A stretch of 59,541 bases of DNA, from positions 1 through 59,541 of the forward strand of contig CAYQPF010000014.1 in assembly GCA_964419225.1 (NCBI GenBank). Reading direction: 5' to 3'. The position numbers and the translations under genes are program-made. The notes below the pieces were generated by a model. It made no database searches. It was not told where the DNA came from and saw nothing but the letters and a program-made list of their open reading frames with translations. This document shows positions 1 to 8,252 of this stretch, piece by piece. The DNA is from CAYQPF01 sp964419225. GTDB lineage: Bacteria > Cloacimonadota > Cloacimonadia > Cloacimonadales > CAYQPF01. Positions within the stretch are counted from its first letter, which is position 1, and each line of letters opens with the position of its first letter.

Positions 1-48
1 GCCTATTTGGAAGAAGCAGAAAAAGCCAATTTAAACCTGTTTATCTAA
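1..48 (+). CDS. C-terminal end of an unidentified protein (partial)
   Basis: Reading frame 1 is open from the window edge to TAA at 46-48 and encodes 15 residues, AYLEEAEKANLNLFI. The charged helical character and the terminator-like hairpin 20 bases further on (68-89) suit the tail of a real + strand gene. Nothing in so short a fragment allows a family assignment, and a chance open frame cannot be excluded. Confidence 0.4.
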   Translation, partial: AYLEEAEKANLNLFI

Positions 49-67
49 ATATGTATTTGAAAGTTTA

Positions 68-89
68 GGGGCAAATAATCATTTGCCCC
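68..89 (+). terminator. Hairpin terminator, identical to the one at 53747
   Basis: A perfect 9-bp stem GGGGCAAAT / ATTTGCCCC closes a four-base AATC loop and is followed by TTTC. It lies just past the stop codon of the partial + strand gene. The same 22 bases recur at 53747-53768 behind the hcp operon, so this is a dispersed terminator-like unit. Confidence 0.6.
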
Positions 90-144
90 TTTCAAATTTT
101 AAAACATTCAAAAAAATAGGCCCACTCAATCCTTGCTTTTTCCT

Positions 145-179
145 CTGCCCCCTGCCCACTGCCGACAGCCCACTGATCA
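145..179. repeat. Heptanucleotide repeat tract
   Basis: Five consecutive 7-base units, CTGCCCC CTGCCCA CTGCCGA CAGCCCA CTGATCA. The last unit overlaps the stop codon of the minus-strand gene ending at 177. It belongs to the CAGT-core heptad family seen at six other places in the window. Confidence 0.75.
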
Positions 180-791
180 AGGCTTCAAGAGAAATTCATC
201 AACCAAAATCAGATTCTTTTTGGCAGCTCTTAGAGTAGAATTAAAATCATCCTCTGCCTGAGGTGCAGGATTTTTGATATTAGTTACTTTTGTAGTCCCC
301 TTAGCCTTATGTGCTACTACATCATAATTTAGAAAATCTTTCAAAGTCAAGCCAATAAATTGCTCAGCGAAATCTTTACTCCGGAATTCTTTGCCGAATT
401 TTGAGGTCAGTTTCTGATAATAGAACCCGACAACTTTTCCATTAGTGTCGAGTGCCAGGAATACTTGTAACCCGCCATAAGAACCCTTCTGATTAACTCC
501 ATGGATATAACCGATGATTTCCTTGTTTTTGAAGATCTTATACATAGTATAGGGCACATCTGCTGTTTCATACAATCCTTTAAACTTGTCACCCAGTCTG
601 TCTTCAACTTTCTGCAGCAATACATCCCCACCCTTTTCTTTGATTGAAGTGTAGATGGTTTTGAATCCTGTTGATTGAGGGAAAAGCCTCTTCACATCTT
701 TGTCAGGATCATTCAGATCGCAACCGACTGCTGCAAAAATCCTGAATGACCAGAATAAGACAAGAATGAGAGATAAATATTTAAACTTCAT
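177..791 (-). CDS. Exported FMN-binding-domain-like protein
   Basis: A 204-residue protein with an N-terminal hydrophobic export signal (about residues 4-20); AVGC at the cleavage region could be a weak lipobox. The core (about 85-195) resembles the FMN-binding domain of RnfG/NqrC-type proteins: a turn-rich segment GYIHGVNQKGSYGGLQVFLA, a GKVVGFYYQK strand, and a C-terminal DFNSTLRAAKKN segment where the family carries its flavinylation Ser/Thr. The classical SGAT motif is not exact, so covalent FMN attachment is inferred only. The start at 791 has a good AGGAG site. It lies 9 bases after the beta-barrel gene and is probably cotranscribed with it, suggesting a shared envelope or redox role. 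Remote family assignment; moderate confidence. Confidence 0.5.
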   Translation of the reverse strand: MKFKYLSLILVLFWSFRIFAAVGCDLNDPDKDVKRLFPQSTGFKTIYTSIKEKGGDVLLQKVEDRLGDKFKGLYETADVPYTMYKIFKNKEIIGYIHGVNQKGSYGGLQVFLALDTNGKVVGFYYQKLTSKFGKEFRSKDFAEQFIGLTLKDFLNYDVVAHKAKGTTKVTNIKNPAPQAEDDFNSTLRAAKKNLILVDEFLLKP

Positions 792-800
792 TTATTACTC

Positions 801-1784
801 CTAAAACAGTTTTGTATAGTAATAGGCCTGCAGATAATAGCCTTTAAAACTGGAGTCATAATCATACTCAAACAAACTTCTCAAAGTTAAATCTGAGGTC
901 AGAAGATAAGTCGCTCCTATTCCTAATTTCATGTTTTCATTACTGGAAATACTTGTTAGCACAGGCTGAACTTCCAGTTTTAAGCGATTTTCTTCTAGCA
1001 GATTGATTCCGAATCTAAACATGGCAGCTATTAATTTGGCATCACCCTTTTTTCCTGTCAGAATATCCATTCTTGCTTCATAATTCTCATATAGATAAGT
1101 TCCGTCTATCCCGGCCAGATTAAGACCAAATGTCTCATGGTTAAGATAATGAACTCCTTTGGTTCCCAGAACTTCACCTGTTGCCAAAGATATCCCAAGG
1201 TTAAAGTTGTCCTGATTCAAAGTTCCCTTTGAGATTCTGCCGGCTGCTAAATAATTGCCTTTTACTACCAATGGCATTCCCGATCCTGTCGTCAGGGTTA
1301 TATTGGCATTACCCCAATCTGTATCTTTATATGCACCCAGACCCCAGTCTCGATCATAACCCAGACCGTGCATCGTGAGGTTGTGCAGCATTAGTGCATG
1401 ATTGTCGAGATATGAATTAATGCCGATCGCTGGTTTATTATGACCTGCCCAGAGATCTGCAAATCCTGCTTTATACTTAAAGTAAGCATTGTAAAGTTGA
1501 GGTTCAAATTTTGTTTTTCCCATTTCATTCCAGGCTAATCTGGGTTGAATTGCCAAGGTTCCCCAGTCACCTGAATCGTTGGAGAACTTTTTAATAAAGT
1601 CAAAACCTATGCCTGGTTTTTTCATAGCTTCATCATAGCTGGCGTTATTATAAACCGGGTTGTCGTCTATACTTGTTAAACCTGCTACGAATTGGGCTTC
1701 ACCAAAGAACAGGTAATTAGATGCTGATAACTCAGTATAGAACATTATACTGAGGATAAGTAGAAGATATATGTATTTTTTCAT
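801..1784 (-). CDS. Outer-membrane beta-barrel protein
   Basis: A 327-residue protein with a Sec signal peptide (about 1-21, ending LSAS) followed by alternating amphipathic strands such as LAIQPRLAWNEMG, NITLTTGSG and LRSLFEYDYDSS. It ends in aromatic YYTKLF, the terminal Phe typical of substrates of the BAM outer-membrane assembly machinery. This indicates a 12- to 16-strand porin or transporter barrel; the cargo is unknown. A GAGGTG site precedes the ATG at 1784. Upstream is the YtkA/FixH-like gene, with a terminator between (1795-1821), and downstream by 9 bases the FMN-binding-like gene. The exported neighbours suggest metal or redox-related envelope function, which is inference. Confidence 0.7.
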   Translation of the reverse strand: MKKYIYLLLILSIMFYTELSASNYLFFGEAQFVAGLTSIDDNPVYNNASYDEAMKKPGIGFDFIKKFSNDSGDWGTLAIQPRLAWNEMGKTKFEPQLYNAYFKYKAGFADLWAGHNKPAIGINSYLDNHALMLHNLTMHGLGYDRDWGLGAYKDTDWGNANITLTTGSGMPLVVKGNYLAAGRISKGTLNQDNFNLGISLATGEVLGTKGVHYLNHETFGLNLAGIDGTYLYENYEARMDILTGKKGDAKLIAAMFRFGINLLEENRLKLEVQPVLTSISSNENMKLGIGATYLLTSDLTLRSLFEYDYDSSFKGYYLQAYYYTKLF

Positions 1785-1794
1785 GATTCACCTC

Positions 1795-1821
1795 AAAAAA
1801 AAAGCGACTCGAGTGAGTCGC
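1795..1821 (-). terminator. Intrinsic terminator behind the YtkA-like gene
   Basis: On the minus strand a 7-bp stem (GCGACTC / GAGTCGC, 1804-1821) with a 4-base loop is followed by nine T residues. It sits between the YtkA-like stop (1831) and the beta-barrel start (1784), so it would end or attenuate transcription entering the downstream pair. Confidence 0.8.
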
Positions 1822-1830
1822 TGTAATTTG

Positions 1831-2334
1831 TTAAATTGTCAGTTTGAAATATCCGGCATAGATAGGTTTTTTATCCTTAAAGAACTTAAGGTCAACCTGC
1901 CATTCGCCGGGCATAACTAAGTTTACCGGGAGTAAATAGGCTTCGGTCTTTTTGTTGATAGCAAACTCTACATCTCCAGAAGAATGAGCACCTTTCATAG
2001 AAGGCATATCAGTATTTCCGGAAATTGAAAGATCATTAACTTTTTTTCCATCTTTATCGAAGAGTTCGATTTTTATTGTACACATTCCCATTTTGGGTTT
2101 TTTTGTGAATTCATAAGTAAAGTAGTAATCTTTCTGGATCCAATTCTTCTTACCATATCCTTCCAGAGCAACAGGCTTTACTGCCGGAGCTGCCTTAACT
2201 GTTGTTGATGTGCTTTCTGTAGCCTTACAAACTGCAGGGCTGGCCTTTTTCGTCGGCTCACAACTTCCGCATTGGGCAAAAGCATAAATTGGAACCAATG
2301 CCAGAATGATTACCGTAATGATTAAATTCCTCAT
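1831..2334 (-). CDS. Exported YtkA/FixH-like domain protein
   Basis: A 167-residue protein with a clear signal peptide (1-20, YAFA cleavage), then a CGSC motif at the mature N-terminus (Cys22, Cys25), a low-complexity Ala/Lys/Thr linker to about 60, and a beta-sandwich domain (about 65-167). That domain resembles YtkA/FixH-like proteins: it carries the Met/His-rich TDMPSMKGAH segment and a terminal PGEWQVDLKFF strand. Members often accompany copper handling or cytochrome oxidase assembly, but no such partner is visible here. The start has a strong AAGGAG site. It is the first gene of the envelope trio and is followed by a strong terminator. Confidence 0.6.
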   Translation of the reverse strand: MRNLIITVIILALVPIYAFAQCGSCEPTKKASPAVCKATESTSTTVKAAPAVKPVALEGYGKKNWIQKDYYFTYEFTKKPKMGMCTIKIELFDKDGKKVNDLSISGNTDMPSMKGAHSSGDVEFAINKKTEAYLLPVNLVMPGEWQVDLKFFKDKKPIYAGYFKLTI

Positions 2335-2416
2335 CTCATATCTCCTTTCTCTTTTTATTAATAAACTAACCTGATCGCATAATGTTGCAAGAAATATATT
2401 TTTTCTTAACTTCTAG

Positions 2417-3676
2417 TTACAATGCTAAGAGAATCCTTTCAATCTGTCCTGCTAATTTTTGTCTGTCATAGTTTGCACTTACATAATCCTGTCCATTGCT
2501 GCTTAGCTTTTTATAGAGAGTTTTGTTCCTTTTCAATTTTAGAATTTGATCTGCCAAAGAAATACTGTTTTCAGGCTCAAAATATAAGCCTGTTTCAGAG
2601 GACTCAACTACATTTTTGGCGATACCTTTAACCCCTAAGAGTATAGGCAAATTGACAGACATATAATCAAAAATCTTGGAAGGTAAAGCAGATTCAAACA
2701 TGGGAATGTCCTTCAAAGGAATAATGCCGCAATCAGCAAAATTCAAGTATTTTCTAATGTTTTTCCTCGGAACTTCTCCAATAAATGATACATTGGATAA
2801 ATTCAATTCCTTTACAGATATCTTCAATTTTCCTTCTTCAGGTCCTGCTCCAATAAACATAAAATGAACATTATCATTATTGAGAATCTTTGCTGCTTCT
2901 AATAGGGTAAATAAATTCTGAGCTATACCTAAATTTCCAGCATAAACAACCTTAAAATTACTTAAAATGCCTATCGGATGTTTGAATTTGTATTTAAAAC
3001 ATATTTTCTTAGCTAACATCTGGTTTTTTGCTGTGAATGCTAAATCCGTATCACCTATTTCTATATCGGTTCCATTTCTTATAGTATGAACCTTGCTTTC
3101 CGGAAATCCTTTTTGGATAATTTTTTCTTTTAAATTTTCTGTAACAGTAATGATCGCTGAGGCTTTTTCATATAGCTTTTTTTCTAACTGAGAGCTTAAA
3201 TTTATTAAACTTTTATTCTTTAATTCTCCGAGTTCAATGGCAGAATCCGGCCATAAATCCCGTGCTTCAAATATTAGTTTTATTGATGGATGCATTTGTT
3301 TTAGGACTAAACCTATCAATCCTACAAACAGAGGGGGAGATGTTACATAGACAACATCATATTTCTCTCTGCTTATCACAGAATAAATTGACCCGATCAC
3401 CGAGAAAGATAGATAGAATAGCAGTCTGGTTAAGAAATTCTTTTTCTGGCTGGTGAATACCCATAATCTTTTGATCAGGAAGCCATCCATTTTTTCTTTC
3501 ACAAAGATTCTGTTCTTATACTCCTTGAAAATTATTCCCTTTGGATGGTTGGGCATTTCGGTTAATACTGTAACTTCATGACCTTTTTGGGTAAAGTGTC
3601 TGACATTTGCCAAAGCTCTATTCGTTGTAGCTCCTACTTCAGGATAAAAGTATTGAGTAATGTAGAGAATTTTCAT
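2417..3676 (-). CDS. GT4 glycosyltransferase, WbuB-like
   Basis: A 419-residue GT-B glycosyltransferase. The N-terminal domain opens with MKILYITQYFYPEVGATTNR, the acceptor-side glycine/asparagine loop seen in WbuB-type enzymes, and contains EARDLWPDSAIELG. The C-terminal nucleotide-sugar domain contains VVYAGNLGIAQN, FIGAGPEEGKL and the PSKIFDYMSVNLPILLG donor-binding helix of GT4 enzymes. It would add a sugar to the undecaprenyl-linked repeat unit at the inner membrane. It is the last gene of the surface polysaccharide operon and overlaps its upstream neighbour by 4 bases. Donor and acceptor cannot be read from sequence. Confidence 0.8.
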   Translation of the reverse strand: MKILYITQYFYPEVGATTNRALANVRHFTQKGHEVTVLTEMPNHPKGIIFKEYKNRIFVKEKMDGFLIKRLWVFTSQKKNFLTRLLFYLSFSVIGSIYSVISREKYDVVYVTSPPLFVGLIGLVLKQMHPSIKLIFEARDLWPDSAIELGELKNKSLINLSSQLEKKLYEKASAIITVTENLKEKIIQKGFPESKVHTIRNGTDIEIGDTDLAFTAKNQMLAKKICFKYKFKHPIGILSNFKVVYAGNLGIAQNLFTLLEAAKILNNDNVHFMFIGAGPEEGKLKISVKELNLSNVSFIGEVPRKNIRKYLNFADCGIIPLKDIPMFESALPSKIFDYMSVNLPILLGVKGIAKNVVESSETGLYFEPENSISLADQILKLKRNKTLYKKLSSNGQDYVSANYDRQKLAGQIERILLAL

Positions 3677-5052
3677 TTATTGTTCCCTTTCGATATTTTT
3701 AACAATTTTGTCTCAAATGGTGTAAAAACCAATTTAACACTATTCGCGTTATCATTGATCAGAGTGCTATCTATTTTCTTTCCTGAGCTTCTTATTTCAC
3801 TCCACCTGTATTTGCTTTTAATTTTTACTTCAAGCTCAACACTGACAGGATTTTGGGAATTGTTTGCTAAAATGACATAATATGTGTTTTTATATTCATA
3901 AAGAGTGTAGTCAATATCCCAAAAATTCTTGCCATAATAAGAGTCTAAATCAGTATTTATTTTCATTTTGCTTGTATTAAGAAATTCAGGATTGTATTTA
4001 CCATTTAAAACAGCATCCTGAAATCCTGTATCACGAAATTCTTTTGTGACTTCAATTATGTTTTCAAATGACTCTTTGGAACTTCTGTAAAAACAGAAAA
4101 AGTCCAACCCCTTAACTCCTCCAATAATAGAATCGTAAAACATAAACCTGAGCTCATTTTTATCAGGAAAACGGGAAGTGTAATCATTCAAAGGTGTGTT
4201 CGCATGGTAATTGGACTGAGTTAGGCAATAATAGACTTTATGTGCATTTTTCTGATTTTGATTATTAACAAGCTGTTTTCCTTTAAGGATTTCAAAATGA
4301 AACACTTGCAAGGTGCTGTTAACAGGGGTAGCGGAAAAAAGATCAACATATGCTTTTAAATTCTTTGTAAGTGGATATATTTGAGGAGCAATTATGTCTG
4401 CTAACTGAACCAAATAAGAGTGAGATTTATAGTAATCTCTGATCATACAAGCAGATAATTGTTTTTTTTCAGGAAAAAGAGATCTTAAGATTCTACTTGC
4501 ATTCCCTGCAGTTTCAATATTCCAAGTTTCATTTTGGACATCATCATTCAGATACCAATCTAATCTGGGATCTTTAGCGATTTTCAGAATTTCTCCTTCA
4601 ATTTTTTGGAGCGGAATAATATTGTTTCCACTCATTGAATAAGTTCTGAGAAAGTACTGAAAATTGAAATTCGCCATTAATTTTTTTAAAATTGAAATAT
4701 GATTTATATCTTGCAAATCCAGATAAAGTACAATACCCGTAAAGAGATTTGTATCATTAAGCTGTTTGACTCTATTGTAAGTGTCCTTTATCTCTAAATC
4801 TTCATAAGCCAAAGTAAATTTAGGGGTGTATGGGGGCCAATTGGATAATGCGAAATATTGCCCGTCTGATTCTATGCCTTCATACCAGTTTAACATGAAA
4901 TACGGCTTTCCCTTTTGCATAGTAGAACTGGTAAAATTGCTGACCAGAACAGGAGTGTCCGGTATCAAAAAGGAGGCCTCCTGACAGAAGAGGAAATTGC
5001 TCAACAATAGCATAAATAGACTAAAACTTAATTTTTTGCTTAATTGCTGCAT
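3673..5052 (-). CDS. Secreted TIM-barrel-like protein of the polysaccharide locus
   Basis: A 459-residue protein from the ATG at 5052, chosen because GAGAGGG (5056-5062) sits at the right distance; an upstream in-frame start at 5076 lacks this. It has an export signal (LFMLLLSNFLFC, a possible lipobox) and a segment RLDWYLNDDVQN at the place where TIM-barrel glycosidases carry their 'DEP' acid motif. IIAPQIYPL and the aromatic stretch GLDFFCFYRSS also resemble barrel strand ends, and the C-terminal 80 residues look like a beta-sandwich. It overlaps the GT9 gene by 32 bases and the GT4 gene by 4, so it is part of the operon. A glycan-trimming or binding role at the cell surface is inferred; no family is recognised firmly. 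Confidence 0.55.
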   Translation of the reverse strand: MQQLSKKLSFSLFMLLLSNFLFCQEASFLIPDTPVLVSNFTSSTMQKGKPYFMLNWYEGIESDGQYFALSNWPPYTPKFTLAYEDLEIKDTYNRVKQLNDTNLFTGIVLYLDLQDINHISILKKLMANFNFQYFLRTYSMSGNNIIPLQKIEGEILKIAKDPRLDWYLNDDVQNETWNIETAGNASRILRSLFPEKKQLSACMIRDYYKSHSYLVQLADIIAPQIYPLTKNLKAYVDLFSATPVNSTLQVFHFEILKGKQLVNNQNQKNAHKVYYCLTQSNYHANTPLNDYTSRFPDKNELRFMFYDSIIGGVKGLDFFCFYRSSKESFENIIEVTKEFRDTGFQDAVLNGKYNPEFLNTSKMKINTDLDSYYGKNFWDIDYTLYEYKNTYYVILANNSQNPVSVELEVKIKSKYRWSEIRSSGKKIDSTLINDNANSVKLVFTPFETKLLKISKGNNK

Positions 5053-6043
5053 AAACCCTCTCTGGTTTAAGTTCATTCATACACTTTTGGGTACATGTAC
5101 TTGTGGGATATAAGCATCTCATACATTCAATATTATCTGCTCTTAAAACTGTGATACTTTTGCCATAGGGAGCAGTTTTTCGTTCATCACCAGGGCCGAA
5201 AAGGGAGATTGTCTCCGTATCACATACAGAAGCAATGTGTCCCAGTCCTGAATCACTATTGAGAAAAACCAGACCAAGATTAATAAAGGCTGCAATATGG
5301 AGAAGATCAAAGTTTGTAACAAGAATTGCACCGGATTCATGACAGATTTTTTGGGATAATTCCAATTCATCTTTTCCTGCTAAAATGATCACACATAGTC
5401 CGTCCTTGATTAACAAACGGATAAGCTCAACAAAATATGTGTCCTTCCAGCGTCTGTGCTGACCTAGTTTGCTCGATCCGACATGAACAAAAATTTTCGG
5501 TTTATCCAGCAGACTATGCTTTGAAAGCCAATCTGTTACTTCCTTTGTGATATTGTCCGGAATAGTTATTTCCGGAAATATTTTTTCTTTGGTATAGTCT
5601 TTGTGTGTTATTAAGGATACTAAATTTAAATTTGCAATTACTCTGTGTGTGCTTTGCGAAAACTTTATGGCTTTCGTATAAAAGGGCGGTCTCAGGTCTA
5701 AATACTCCCCGATTCTTTCATTTGCTCCGACTAAATAGGAAAATAAAGAGTGCTTGAGTGTTTGGCTTTTAAAACTGATAGATGTAACAAATGAAGCAGA
5801 ATACTTCTTTTTTCTCAGCATCCAGGCAATCTTTAATAATTCTGTTAATTTGAAAGAACTCGTATAAATATTGCTAAGATAATTAGAATGTTTAATAATC
5901 TGTGTTGCACCAAAATTAGTGGAAAATAAATCTATTTCTGCCTCAGGATAGGCTGTATGGAGTGCTTTAAACATTGGAATAGCCATTATTATGTCCCCTA
6001 TTCCATAAGTATGAATCACTAAAATCTTTCTAATTTTCCTCAT
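5021..6043 (-). CDS. GT9 (heptosyltransferase-type) glycosyltransferase
   Basis: A 340-residue GT-B enzyme of family GT9. The N-terminus has the GIGDIIMAIPMFKALH motif of ADP-heptose:LPS heptosyltransferases. The C-terminal domain has VHVGSSKLGQHRRW, the NSDSGLGHIAS loop (usually N-D-T-G-P-x-H) and SLFGPGDERKTAPYG. A Cys-rich stretch near the end (CMRCLYPTSTCTQKCM) is common in distant GT9 members. The role is transfer of a heptose or related sugar during LPS core or surface-glycan assembly. It overlaps the epimerase-like gene upstream by 4 bases. Confidence 0.85.
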   Translation of the reverse strand: MRKIRKILVIHTYGIGDIIMAIPMFKALHTAYPEAEIDLFSTNFGATQIIKHSNYLSNIYTSSFKLTELLKIAWMLRKKKYSASFVTSISFKSQTLKHSLFSYLVGANERIGEYLDLRPPFYTKAIKFSQSTHRVIANLNLVSLITHKDYTKEKIFPEITIPDNITKEVTDWLSKHSLLDKPKIFVHVGSSKLGQHRRWKDTYFVELIRLLIKDGLCVIILAGKDELELSQKICHESGAILVTNFDLLHIAAFINLGLVFLNSDSGLGHIASVCDTETISLFGPGDERKTAPYGKSITVLRADNIECMRCLYPTSTCTQKCMNELKPERVYAAIKQKIKF

Positions 6044-6993
6044 TTTACCAGTCTCGCATATATTTTATAACCAAGTGCCAATAAAGCATTTAGTGGGTTT
6101 TTCTGATATTTTTCCCATTTGTTTGCAAATTTATTAAATACTTCCTCATTTGTTAATCTGTAAAGAATCCTGAGTTGTTTAATATGTAAATTATGGTAAA
6201 AATAGCTGGAAAGAAAGTTGTGTTGATCCCATAAATCATATTTTGACCAAAAACAGTAATCCCATTTGGAGATATTGTTCTTTAAGTGAGAAATATGATA
6301 CTCGAACAAATTCAAATACTGTTTATCTCCCGAACACTGATGCAGATCAAATATTGCCCATAAAGCAGAAATGTAGCCGTTTAATACCAATGAGGGTGTC
6401 CTTGTTGTGTATTCTTCTAAGCATACTATAGGAGATTCTAAAAAGACACCTCCCTGTTCTACATTAACACTGAAAGAAATTATAGCTTTTTGGGCAGCAT
6501 GAAGATATTTGTCATCTTTAGTTTCAACAAACGCTCTGGTTAAAGCTGATATTCCAAAAGCCTGTCCCAGGCAAGATATCCAAGGGGATTCAAGTTTATA
6601 TAGAGGAACATTAAATTCATTCAGCCATACTCCCTCACATTGCTTGAAATTAGTTTGATTATTTACCAGCCAATCACAATTATGTAGAAAAGCTTTTAAA
6701 TACTCTTTATCTTTTGTATTAAGAAACACTTCATAAGCAGCTAAAGCGTATTGGGCCAAGTGAGTGACATTATAATACTGTTTTCCGTCAACTCCTGTAT
6801 AAAGACAAATTCCATTTTGATCAAAATCTCCTTCATATAATAATGCTTTAGGAGAAATATCCCAAAAATAGTGTCTTTTATCATATTCTGCTTCATACAT
6901 TTTATAATCTATATGCCAATAGTCTTGGAGATTTAAACCAAAATATAATAATAATGAAGTGGGAGATCTATATGCTTTGTGTGAACTTCTCAT
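6040..6993 (-). CDS. D-glucuronyl C5-epimerase-like protein
   Basis: A 317-residue protein matching the C-terminal (alpha/alpha-toroid) domain of heparosan/heparan D-glucuronyl C5-epimerases. The diagnostic blocks are YNVTHLAQYALAAYE (about 75-90), ESPWISCLGQAFGISALTRA (about 135-155) and CLEEYTTRTPSLVLNGYISA (about 190-210). These correspond to the family's 'PW.SAM.QG.AIS' and 'WLEEYP...FVLNGF' signatures. Family members convert D-glucuronate to L-iduronate within the polymer. There is no signal peptide or membrane segment, so action would be cytoplasmic on a lipid-linked chain. It sits mid-operon between two glycosyltransferase genes with 4-base overlaps. Enzymatic activity is inferred. Confidence 0.75.
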   Translation of the reverse strand: MRSSHKAYRSPTSLLLYFGLNLQDYWHIDYKMYEAEYDKRHYFWDISPKALLYEGDFDQNGICLYTGVDGKQYYNVTHLAQYALAAYEVFLNTKDKEYLKAFLHNCDWLVNNQTNFKQCEGVWLNEFNVPLYKLESPWISCLGQAFGISALTRAFVETKDDKYLHAAQKAIISFSVNVEQGGVFLESPIVCLEEYTTRTPSLVLNGYISALWAIFDLHQCSGDKQYLNLFEYHISHLKNNISKWDYCFWSKYDLWDQHNFLSSYFYHNLHIKQLRILYRLTNEEVFNKFANKWEKYQKNPLNALLALGYKIYARLVK

Positions 6994-8252
6994 GTTCTAC
7001 TCTCTAACTTGATTAGGTCTGACAAAAGTTTGGTTGTTGAACTCAAACTGAATTTTTGTAACTCAGCATTCTTAATTTGCTCCTGAAAACTTTCTGTATC
7101 AAGGTTTATTACTTTTTCAAAAAGACTGATAATCTCTTCTTTGTTATCATTTTCGCAATAATATCCTAAATGTGTTTTTTCTAATAACCCCGACACTTCG
7201 GCATTTTGAGTATTAATTGAAATAATCGGTTTTCGATATTGGGTGTATTCAAATATTTTCATAGAAATAGTCTCAAAAAGCTTACATGGGTAATAAAAAT
7301 GAATAAATGCATCAACTTTCTGCGAAATTTGTTTTACTTCACTGCGAGTAACGAAGCCCCTATAATCAACAAAAGGATAGTTATCAACAAATAATTTCTG
7401 CAGTTCTTTGTTTACTGAACTGCAGATAATCCATTTTATTTTTTGTTTCTTTGAAACTTCTTTCAAACATTCCAAAAGCATTATCGGGTTATAAGTACTA
7501 TCCTCAAGATTTAATCGGCCCCCGTAAAAGAAAGTAAAGTAATCACTATTTTTTCCCTTATTAACAGCTATGTCCTTAAAGTCATCAGAGTCATAACCAC
7601 TCGGAATAACCAGACTTCTCTTTAATTTATATTTCTGTTTTAATTTGCTTAATATTTCACTGGTAGTCGCTGTGACAATATCAACATTGGAGATACTCAT
7701 TTTTTCCAGAATGGAATTCCAGCGAGTGCGAAAAAAAGTTTCTTCCTGTTGTGATTGTTCCAAAATCCATGAGTCTCTGTAATCATAAATCAAAGAGATC
7801 CGTAATGTCCTTTTGAGTAATGATCCCAAGACAAAAAGTGAAAAAGGAGCACCTGTAATAAATACTATTTTTGCATTACTTTCTTTTATAATTCTGCGGA
7901 TCCTGAGAAAATGCCTTATGACCCAAGTTATTTGAATATCCGGTGAAAGAAAAATGTCTTTCATGATGCGGATTAAAATTTGCAAAAACTGGTTTTTCCG
8001 ATAGTAAATTTTATTAAATGATTGTTTTCTAATCTGTGAGTCCGGGAATATACTTTTCAATCTGAATATCTTAGCTATAGGTGGGATATCAAGATTCAAA
8101 TCAGGATTAAGGTTATGATTTCCTTGGTTTGCTGTGATCACTATGGGGATTATTCCTTCTGCAGGTAGATATTTTATAAATTTGGTAATTCTAAATGAAC
8201 CTGTAACATTATAGGGTGCATAATTGAATGTGATGAATACAACAGGTATCAT
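6990..8252 (-). CDS. GT4-type glycosyltransferase
   Basis: A 420-residue GT-B protein. The N-terminal half starts IPVVFITFNYAPYNVTGSFR and includes FITGAPFSLFVLGSLLK and LIYDYRDSW, the pattern of 'glycosyl transferase 4-like' acceptor domains. The C-terminal half includes FTFFYGGRLN, a KLFETISMKIFEYTQYRKPI donor-site helix with the conserved Glu, and a final SLFEKVINL helix. It is probably membrane-associated and adds one sugar to the repeat unit. It is embedded in the operon with 4-base overlaps on both sides. Specificity unknown. Confidence 0.75.
   Translation of the reverse strand: MIPVVFITFNYAPYNVTGSFRITKFIKYLPAEGIIPIVITANQGNHNLNPDLNLDIPPIAKIFRLKSIFPDSQIRKQSFNKIYYRKNQFLQILIRIMKDIFLSPDIQITWVIRHFLRIRRIIKESNAKIVFITGAPFSLFVLGSLLKRTLRISLIYDYRDSWILEQSQQEETFFRTRWNSILEKMSISNVDIVTATTSEILSKLKQKYKLKRSLVIPSGYDSDDFKDIAVNKGKNSDYFTFFYGGRLNLEDSTYNPIMLLECLKEVSKKQKIKWIICSSVNKELQKLFVDNYPFVDYRGFVTRSEVKQISQKVDAFIHFYYPCKLFETISMKIFEYTQYRKPIISINTQNAEVSGLLEKTHLGYYCENDNKEEIISLFEKVINLDTESFQEQIKNAELQKFSLSSTTKLLSDLIKLESRT

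Noticed and set aside
407..631. Alternative-frame open frame inside the FMN-binding-like gene
   Set aside because: Shadow frame with no family resemblance; similar shadows over 2422-3880, 4000-5400, 10930-13073, 20165-20395, 34902-36853 and elsewhere were dropped.
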